DNA of 12,689 bases from Pseudomonadales bacterium (GTDB lineage Bacteria > Pseudomonadota > Gammaproteobacteria > Pseudomonadales > Azotimanducaceae), in the NCBI GenBank assembly GCA_007128525.1, contig SKXG01000018.1, positions 1-12,689 on the forward strand, read 5' to 3'. Shown in pieces: positions 7,573 through 12,689 of the stretch (position 1 is its first letter; every line of letters starts with the position of its first letter). A model generated the notes under the pieces. It worked only from the letters and a program-made list of their open reading frames with translations. It was not told the DNA's origin and ran no database searches. The translations under genes and the position numbers were made by a program.

Positions 7573-7587
7573 TCCTGTAAAGAAGAG

Positions 7588-8469
7588 TTAGGGCACCCGA
7601 ATCAGGTGGGGTCTGGCATGGTTTTCAGCGACCAGCAGGTCCTGTATCCGCGAGGCTTCGGCCATGTGCCGGATCGGTCCGATCCACACCCGGAACAGTC
7701 CATCCTCACTGGGATCCCGCACCTGCACGTTGTTGTCTCCGTCGTCAATCAGGGCGAGCAGCGACTGCTTCAGCCGATTCGCCGCGCTCTGCTCGGAAAA
7801 TGCACCGGCCTGCAGATACATCATCGGCTCTGGCCGCGTGGCATTGGCGCTGGTCGGGCCCTCAGGCCGGACAGGCGGCGGCGCCGGTATCGGCGTGCGC
7901 GATCGGCCCGGCTCGGCAGGCGGTGCGAGCATCTCTACGCGCACGGGCGCAGTGCCCTGCTGCACAAAGTCCAGGCGCACGGCCGCCGCAAAAGACAGAT
8001 CGATTGTCCGAGCATCATGGAAGGGGCCACGGTCGTTGACGCGGACGACAACGCTGCGGCCATTGTCGAGATTCGTCACTCGAACATAGCTGGGCAGCGG
8101 CAGGCTGCGATGCGCCGCCGTCAGCTGGTACATGTCATAGGGCTCCCCACTGGATGTGGGCCGCCCGTGAAACTTCGCGCCATACCAGGACGCCACACCT
8201 TCCGAACGATAACCTTCGGCATCGGCCATCACTTCGTAGGTCTGCCCCCAGACTTCGTACGGGCTGTGATTGCCGTAGCGCGCCAACGGCTCCTGACGCG
8301 GCTCAGGGTCTGGCAGCAACGCCAAATCTGCAGGCACGTAAGTCGGCGCACGATCTTGTTCACGATCTGTCGACGGCCTTGACGCGTCACCTGGCTGGGA
8401 CGCGCAGCCAGCCAGTGTCAGCACACCGGTCAGCACCACCAGCACCACCAGCACCAACGACCGGTTCAT
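7588..8469 (-). CDS. rlpA: Septal-ring lytic transglycosylase RlpA, lipoprotein with DPBB and SPOR domains
   Basis: RlpA is an outer-membrane lipoprotein; in Pseudomonas it is a lytic transglycosylase acting on glycan strands lacking stem peptides. The 293-residue protein has a lipoprotein signal with lipobox LAGC (Cys22), a Pro- and charge-rich linker, and the double-psi beta-barrel domain (about 90-180). That domain shows GVASWYGAKFHGRPTSSGE, LTAAH, NGRSVVVRVNDRGPF and TIDLS, with the conserved Glu109, His120 and DRGPF aspartate of active RlpA. After a proline-rich spacer (about 183-215) comes a SPOR domain (216-293, YLQAGAFSEQSAANRL to FRVWIGP), which binds denuded septal glycan. GGAG seven bases before the ATG, inside the end of mltB, supports the start; ATG and the mltB stop overlap by four bases. 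Sited between mltB and dacA, as in many gammaproteobacteria. Confidence 0.95.
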   Translation of the reverse strand: MNRSLVLVVLVVLTGVLTLAGCASQPGDASRPSTDREQDRAPTYVPADLALLPDPEPRQEPLARYGNHSPYEVWGQTYEVMADAEGYRSEGVASWYGAKFHGRPTSSGEPYDMYQLTAAHRSLPLPSYVRVTNLDNGRSVVVRVNDRGPFHDARTIDLSFAAAVRLDFVQQGTAPVRVEMLAPPAEPGRSRTPIPAPPPVRPEGPTSANATRPEPMMYLQAGAFSEQSAANRLKQSLLALIDDGDNNVQVRDPSEDGLFRVWIGPIRHMAEASRIQDLLVAENHARPHLIRVP

Positions 8470-9509
8470 TGGCAGACTCCGTAGGGCGCTTCGTTACCGG
8501 CACGGGCCGCTTCAATGGCAGCCGCCAGCTGATACACCGCCAGCGCATACATGCTGCTGCGGTTGTAGCGAGTGATGACGTAGAAATTCTGCAGGCCGAG
8601 CCAGATTTCCCGCCCTGACGCCAGCTCCTTCTCAACCAGCGCTGCACGCTGCCCGTCAGCCACTTCGGTGGAAATATTCAGACCGGCCAAACGCAGATCG
8701 GCAACCCGATGCGGCAGAGTCAGACCATTGTTCAGCAGCGCCTCATCAATGCTGCCATTGTCTGCCACACGCAGCGCGACAGGCTCACCGTCCTGCCAGC
8801 CATGAACACCGAGATAATTCGCAACACTGCCAATTGCATCGGTTCGATTGTCCCAGATGTCACGCACGCCGCTGCCATCAAAGTCCACCGCGTAGGCGCG
8901 GTAACTCGATGGAATAAACTGGCCATAGCCCATGGCGCCGGCATAGGATCCGTACAGGCTCCGAGGATCCTTGCCTTCTTCCTCTGCCAGCACCAGAAAC
9001 TCTTTCAGCTCACGCCGGAAGAACGCCGAACGGGGTGGATAATCGAACGCCAGCGTAGACAGCGCATCCAGCACACGATGCCGGCCCTTGTGCCGGCCAT
9101 ACAGGGTTTCCACGCCAATAATGGCCACAACCATGGATGCTGATACGCCGTAGGTCTCTTCCGCGCGTGTCAGCGCTGCAGCATTCTCTTCCCAGAACTC
9201 AACGCCCTGTGTCACACGGGATGATGTCAGGAAGATACAGCGGTAGTCGTACCAGGGCCGGACACGTTCGGCCGGACGGGCAATGGACTCCAGAATGCTG
9301 TCGCTGCGCTCAGCATCCGCAAACAGCTCGCGCAAGGCATCGGCATTGAAGCCATGCTCTGCCACCATCTCGGCAATGAAGACCCGCACCTCATCACGAT
9401 CCGCATAGGATGTTGCGCTCACCAGGCCTGGCAACAGGAGCAACCCGATAACGACACTACAGCGTATGACGCTCTGCCTTGCTGTTGCCAGCCACGATTT
9501 AACGATCAC
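8466..9509 (-). CDS. mltB: Lytic murein transglycosylase B
   Basis: MltB cleaves the MurNAc-GlcNAc bond of peptidoglycan, forming 1,6-anhydro ends. The 347-residue protein carries an N-terminal signal, PWYDYR (85-90), QGVEFW (101-106), the catalytic glutamate in IIGVETLYG (Glu134), and the family block SYAGAMGYGQFIPSSYRAYA (188-207) with FDGSG-RDIW behind it. The only start in reach is GTG at 9509, three bases after the rodA stop with GGTGG just upstream. The signal (GLLLLPGLVSATSYA) has no lipobox cysteine, so the mature protein should be soluble in the periplasm after cleavage near residue 32 or 36, unlike lipid-anchored E. coli MltB. It overlaps rlpA by four bases, which couples two glycan-cutting enzymes to the elongation genes upstream. 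Confidence 0.95.
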   Translation of the reverse strand: MIVKSWLATARQSVIRCSVVIGLLLLPGLVSATSYADRDEVRVFIAEMVAEHGFNADALRELFADAERSDSILESIARPAERVRPWYDYRCIFLTSSRVTQGVEFWEENAAALTRAEETYGVSASMVVAIIGVETLYGRHKGRHRVLDALSTLAFDYPPRSAFFRRELKEFLVLAEEEGKDPRSLYGSYAGAMGYGQFIPSSYRAYAVDFDGSGVRDIWDNRTDAIGSVANYLGVHGWQDGEPVALRVADNGSIDEALLNNGLTLPHRVADLRLAGLNISTEVADGQRAALVEKELASGREIWLGLQNFYVITRYNRSSMYALAVYQLAAAIEAARAGNEAPYGVCQ

Positions 9510-9512
9510 GGT

Positions 9513-10643
9513 TTACCACCCACGGTGCGTATGGATAGACATCAGGATGCCGAATCCGGCAAGCAATGTAATTGCCGATGTACCGCCGTAGCTGATCAGG
9601 GGAAGCGGCACCCCGACCACAGGCAGCAGTCCGGCGACCATCGCGATATTAACAAAAACATACACGAAGAAGGTCAAAGTCACAGCACCGGCAACGAGTC
9701 GACCAAAGGTACTCGGTGCATGTGTCGCAATGTACAGACAACGCGCGATGATCAGCAGGTACAACAGCAACAGCACGCTGATACCGATCAGACCAAGCTC
9801 TTCGGCAACGACAGCAATGATGAAGTCGGTTTGACTCTCAGGCAGAAAGTCGAGATGCGACTGGGTGCCTTGAAACAGCCCTTTCCCCGTCAGGCCGCCC
9901 GAGCCGATGGCCGTCTTCGACTGAATAATGTTCCAGCCGGCACCGAGCGGGTCACGCTCCGGATCAAACAGCGTCAGCACGCGCTGGCGCTGATAATCGT
10001 GCATCGCCATCCACAGCGCCGGCAACGCCGCCATCGCTACCGCGCCTGCACCAAGTATCCATCGCCACTGCAGGCCCGCCAGAAAAATCACCGTCAGACC
10101 AGCTGCCGTGACCAGAATCGCCGTACCCAGATCGGGTTGCATCGCAATCAGCATCGACGGCAACGCCAGGATCAGCAAGGCCACACACAAGTAGCGAAAG
10201 CGTGGGGGTAGCGGCCTGTCGTTCAGATACCAGGCAATGGTCATGGGCACGGCAAGCTTGAGCAGCTCGGAGGGTTGAAAGCGCGGCAGGCCTGGCAGGT
10301 CAAGCCAACGCTGGGCACCTTTGACACTGACCCCCATAAAGAGGACCAGTACCAGCAGGCCAATACCCAACACGTAGAACCACGGCGACCAGCGCAGGAA
10401 GAAACGCGGCTCCAGCTGCGCCGCGACCAGCATGACAACCAACGCCAGTCCGAGCCGCATCAGCTGGGTGTTGAAGGCAGCCTGATTTTGTTCCAGCGCG
10501 CTGTACAGAACGACCAGGCCGAAGCCGATCACTGACAGCAGCAGCAACAACAGCCAGGGGTCCAGATGGACACGTACCAGACGGCGAGGGCCGCCCAGGC
10601 GGTTCCACTGCGGTAGGGATCGGACAAAGTCCTGACTGCTCAT
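9513..10643 (-). CDS. rodA: RodA, SEDS peptidoglycan glycosyltransferase
   Basis: RodA (MrdB) polymerises lipid II into glycan strands during elongation, working in a complex with PBP2 in the inner membrane. The 376-residue protein shows about ten hydrophobic membrane segments and the SEDS signatures: GAQRWLDLPG (109-118), FQPSE (122-126), QPDLGTA (169-175), the large periplasmic loop with GWNIIQSKTAIGSGGLTGKG and ESQTDFIIAVVAEELG (269-284, including the conserved Asp273), and PLPLISYGGTS (346-356). RodA rather than FtsW is supported by its position directly after PBP2 and its short C-terminus (HTHRGW). ATG overlaps the mrdA stop as ATGA. Confidence 0.97.
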   Translation of the reverse strand: MSSQDFVRSLPQWNRLGGPRRLVRVHLDPWLLLLLLSVIGFGLVVLYSALEQNQAAFNTQLMRLGLALVVMLVAAQLEPRFFLRWSPWFYVLGIGLLVLVLFMGVSVKGAQRWLDLPGLPRFQPSELLKLAVPMTIAWYLNDRPLPPRFRYLCVALLILALPSMLIAMQPDLGTAILVTAAGLTVIFLAGLQWRWILGAGAVAMAALPALWMAMHDYQRQRVLTLFDPERDPLGAGWNIIQSKTAIGSGGLTGKGLFQGTQSHLDFLPESQTDFIIAVVAEELGLIGISVLLLLYLLIIARCLYIATHAPSTFGRLVAGAVTLTFFVYVFVNIAMVAGLLPVVGVPLPLISYGGTSAITLLAGFGILMSIHTHRGW

Positions 10644-12526
10644 CGCTTTGCAATCTGTGGCGTCAGATAGGCATCAATGACGGCGCGCGCAACTGGCCCG
10701 GCAACACTGCTGCCGCCGCCACCGTTCTCGACAATGACGGCCAGGGCAATCTGGGGATCATCCGCCGGCGCGAAGGCGATGAACCACGCATGCTTGCGCT
10801 CGAACTCCGACAGCTCATCCTCGTCGTATCGCTCGCCCTGACGGATCTCGACCACTTGTGCCGTGCCTGACTTGCCAGCCATGCGATAGGCAATGTTGCG
10901 GCCGATGTGAAACCAAGCCGTGCCGTTTTGCTGATAACCACGATCGCCACGATGCACGACGTCTGCCATCGCATCCACCATCCGCTCCCAATCCGCAGCC
11001 GATGGTCCCTCAACCGGTGCCGGATCTTCCGCCAGGTCCAGCTCTACCAGTGGATCCTCGGCAGAAGCCAGCATGCGCGGCCGGACCCAGTTGCCCCGAT
11101 TGGCGATCACAGCGGTCATGGTCGCAAGCTGCAACGGCGTCACCAGCATGTCGCCCTGGCCGATACTGATGTTCAGATTGTCACCTGGATACCAGGGTTC
11201 ATTGCGCGTCTGACGTTTCCACTCCCGATTGGGCAACACACCACGACCTTGTTGCGGGATGTCTGCAGCAGTGGCCTGACCGAGGCCAAACTGGGCCAGG
11301 AAGCCGGACAAATCATCGATATCCATGCGGCTGGCCAGCTCGTAGAAATACACGTTGGACGACCGGTAGATCGCCCGGTTCAGGTCGGTAATGCCCTGGC
11401 CACCGGCGTTGCCCGGACGCCAGCTCCAGTCACGGTAGATGCGCTGCTGGCCCGGCAATTGAAACCAGCCGCGATCGTTCATGGTTCGCTGCCAGTCGGT
11501 CTTGCCCAGACTGATGCCAGCCAGTCCAATTGCCGGCTTGATCGTCGAGCCCGGCGCATAGCGGCCATTGATGGCCCGGTTGAACATCGGCGTCAGACGC
11601 GACTCGGTCAGTGTCCGGTACTGCGCCTGACTCATGCCGGTGACAAAGAGGTTGGGATCATACGAAGGGGTACTGACCATCGCGAGCACACCGCCCGACG
11701 ACGGGTCCAGCGCCACAATAGCACCCCGCCGGTCGCCCAGTGCTGCCGTTGCAGCACGCTGCAGGCGGCTGTCGAGGTGCAGCCGGATGTTGCGGCCTGC
11801 AGTGGGTGGCTGCGTCTCAAGCACCTTGCGAACGCGGCCCCGGGCATCGATCTCAACTTTCTCGTAGCCGACCTGCCCGTGCAGCGTGTTTTCATAGTAC
11901 TGCTCAACGCCCTGCCGGCCTACAAACTGCGTGCCGCTGTATCGGCTCGCATCGAGCCTGGGCAAATCCGCTTCCGAGATGCGCCGGACCGAGCCTATGG
12001 CATGCGCCATCATCGGACCTTGCGGATAGTGACGAACCAGCTGCGCCTCGACTTCCACCCCAGGGAGCCGAAATCGGTTGACTGCCAGCCGGGCAATCTC
12101 TTCCTCACTAAGTACCGTTTTTAATGGAATGGGTTCAAAAGGCCGCCGTCGACGCTGATAGCGTTCGACAAAGTTCTCGATCTCACGGTCACTCAGGTCG
12201 ATCAGTTCGGCGAGTTCTTCCAGACGCTGCGGCAGGTTGCCCACACGCTCGCCGACAATCGACAAGGTAAACACCGGCCGGTTCTCCGCCAGCAACTCGC
12301 CGTTGCGATCGAAAATCAGGCCACGGGGCGGCGCTACCGGCCGGACTTGAATTCGGTTCTTGTCAGACCGCGTTTGATAGAGGTCATACTCCAGTACCTG
12401 CAACTGGAACATCCGCGCGAACAGGCCGGCAAAGGCCAGCAACACCAGCAGCAGCAATAGCAGTGCCCGCGCACTGAACTGGCGCTGCTCAGCACTCGGG
12501 TCTTTGATCTGTCGCTGTGTATTCAT
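10640..12526 (-). CDS. mrdA: Penicillin-binding protein 2, elongation transpeptidase
   Basis: PBP2 cross-links new peptidoglycan during lateral growth and activates RodA. The 628-residue length matches E. coli (633). After a short cytoplasmic tail comes one membrane helix (about 20-38, LLLLLLVLLAF), then the non-catalytic pedestal starting at RPVAPPRGLIFDRNGELLAEN (positions 62-82). The transpeptidase domain has its three motifs: STIK (327-330, nucleophile Ser327), SSN (389-391) and KSGT (552-555). A short RGD-type loop and VENGGGGSS lie near the end. The ATG at 12526 leaves the usual basic cytoplasmic tail; the upstream Shine-Dalgarno is weak. It starts 49 bases after rlmH and overlaps rodA by four bases, keeping the two partners in the same transcript. 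Confidence 0.98.
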   Translation of the reverse strand: MNTQRQIKDPSAEQRQFSARALLLLLLVLLAFAGLFARMFQLQVLEYDLYQTRSDKNRIQVRPVAPPRGLIFDRNGELLAENRPVFTLSIVGERVGNLPQRLEELAELIDLSDREIENFVERYQRRRRPFEPIPLKTVLSEEEIARLAVNRFRLPGVEVEAQLVRHYPQGPMMAHAIGSVRRISEADLPRLDASRYSGTQFVGRQGVEQYYENTLHGQVGYEKVEIDARGRVRKVLETQPPTAGRNIRLHLDSRLQRAATAALGDRRGAIVALDPSSGGVLAMVSTPSYDPNLFVTGMSQAQYRTLTESRLTPMFNRAINGRYAPGSTIKPAIGLAGISLGKTDWQRTMNDRGWFQLPGQQRIYRDWSWRPGNAGGQGITDLNRAIYRSSNVYFYELASRMDIDDLSGFLAQFGLGQATAADIPQQGRGVLPNREWKRQTRNEPWYPGDNLNISIGQGDMLVTPLQLATMTAVIANRGNWVRPRMLASAEDPLVELDLAEDPAPVEGPSAADWERMVDAMADVVHRGDRGYQQNGTAWFHIGRNIAYRMAGKSGTAQVVEIRQGERYDEDELSEFERKHAWFIAFAPADDPQIALAVIVENGGGGSSVAGPVARAVIDAYLTPQIAKR

Positions 12527-12575
12527 GCTGGAGTGATCGTCCGTGTCTCAGCATACCGGGCGTTCAGAGCAGCGC

Positions 12576-12689
12576 TCAGTGTCGATGGTAGGGATGTCCG
12601 TTGAGCAGCGTCCACGCCCGATAGATCTGCTCGGCCACCAGGACGCGGACCAGTGCATGCGGCAGTGTCAGAGCCGACAGTGACCAGCG
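12576..12689 (-). CDS. rlmH: 23S rRNA pseudouridine(1915) N3-methyltransferase RlmH, C-terminal end only
   Basis: RlmH methylates pseudouridine 1915 in helix 69 of 23S rRNA. Only the last 37 residues are in the window; the 5' part lies beyond the right edge. They read [17 protein letters not shown], then AEQIYRAW and the ending NGHPYHRH, closely matching the C-terminus of E. coli RlmH (NHPYHRE), which contains the trefoil-knot SAM-site segment. The full protein is normally about 155 residues. rlmH upstream of mrdA-rodA is the standard gammaproteobacterial order, so rsfS and nadD are expected off the right edge. It was identified by reading the reverse complement, as it is too short to stand out as an open frame. 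Confidence 0.93.
   Translation of the reverse strand, partial: RWSLSALTLPHALVRVLVAEQIYRAWTLLNGHPYHRH

Noticed and set aside
6355..8382. Long plus-strand open frame (675 codons) across dacA and rlpA
   Set aside because: It is antisense to two clear genes with intact catalytic motifs. Its translation is rich in His, Arg and Gln with no domain, as expected for the shadow of a GC-rich gene.
9354..10211. Plus-strand open frame of 285 codons opposite mltB and rodA
   Set aside because: Antisense to membrane segments of RodA; the Gln/His/Arg-rich product is typical of a shadow.
10907..12124. Plus-strand open frame of 405 codons opposite mrdA
   Set aside because: Antisense shadow of PBP2; no start context and no recognisable motif.
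1..12689. A novel defence, mobile or secondary-metabolite system
   Set aside because: Each coding stretch is explained by a known housekeeping gene. There are no direct-repeat arrays, no transposase or integrase, and no sign of an island boundary other than the tRNA gene, which has intact neighbours on both sides.

Overview
This window is an ordinary, densely packed stretch of a gammaproteobacterial core chromosome with moderately high GC. Every protein gene is a recognisable housekeeping gene in a familiar gammaproteobacterial order. I found no phage, insertion sequence, CRISPR array, toxin-antitoxin pair or unknown cluster. Gene order (prfA-prmC-moeB next to hemA/lolB; lipB-ybeD-dacA-rlpA-mltB-rodA-mrdA-rlmH) resembles Pseudomonas and Chromatiales-like lineages. 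The tight packing hints at a compact genome, but the genus cannot be fixed from the sequence.

Left part, minus strand (1-1376): the N-terminal half of prs (PRPP synthase, running off the left edge) is preceded by a tRNA-Gln(UUG) gene, probably in the same transcript, with a good sigma70-type promoter further upstream. Before that lies lolB, the outer-membrane lipoprotein receptor. ispE, normally between lolB and prs in gammaproteobacteria, is missing.

Middle, plus strand (1405-5440): hemA (first committed step of tetrapyrrole synthesis), prfA (release factor 1), prmC (methylates the release-factor GGQ glutamine) and moeB/thiF (E1-like adenylation of a sulfur-carrier protein) form one tight operon-like run. 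hemA diverges from lolB across only 28 bases.

Right part, minus strand (5451-12689), read in its own direction: rlmH (partial, entering from the right edge), mrdA (PBP2), rodA, mltB, rlpA, dacA, ybeD, lipB. This is the cell-elongation and peptidoglycan cluster: transpeptidase, glycosyltransferase, lytic transglycosylases and D,D-carboxypeptidase. It ends with lipoate synthesis. Most junctions are 4-base ATGA overlaps or gaps of a few bases, implying a single translationally coupled operon. It converges on moeB with only 10 bases between.

The points worth a second look are modest: the missing ispE, the junction where moeB meets lipB without murI or lipA, a Cys-to-His change at the predicted zinc site of MoeB, an MltB without a lipobox, and the tRNA-Gln/prs transcription unit. 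No stretch longer than about 165 bases lacks a gene.
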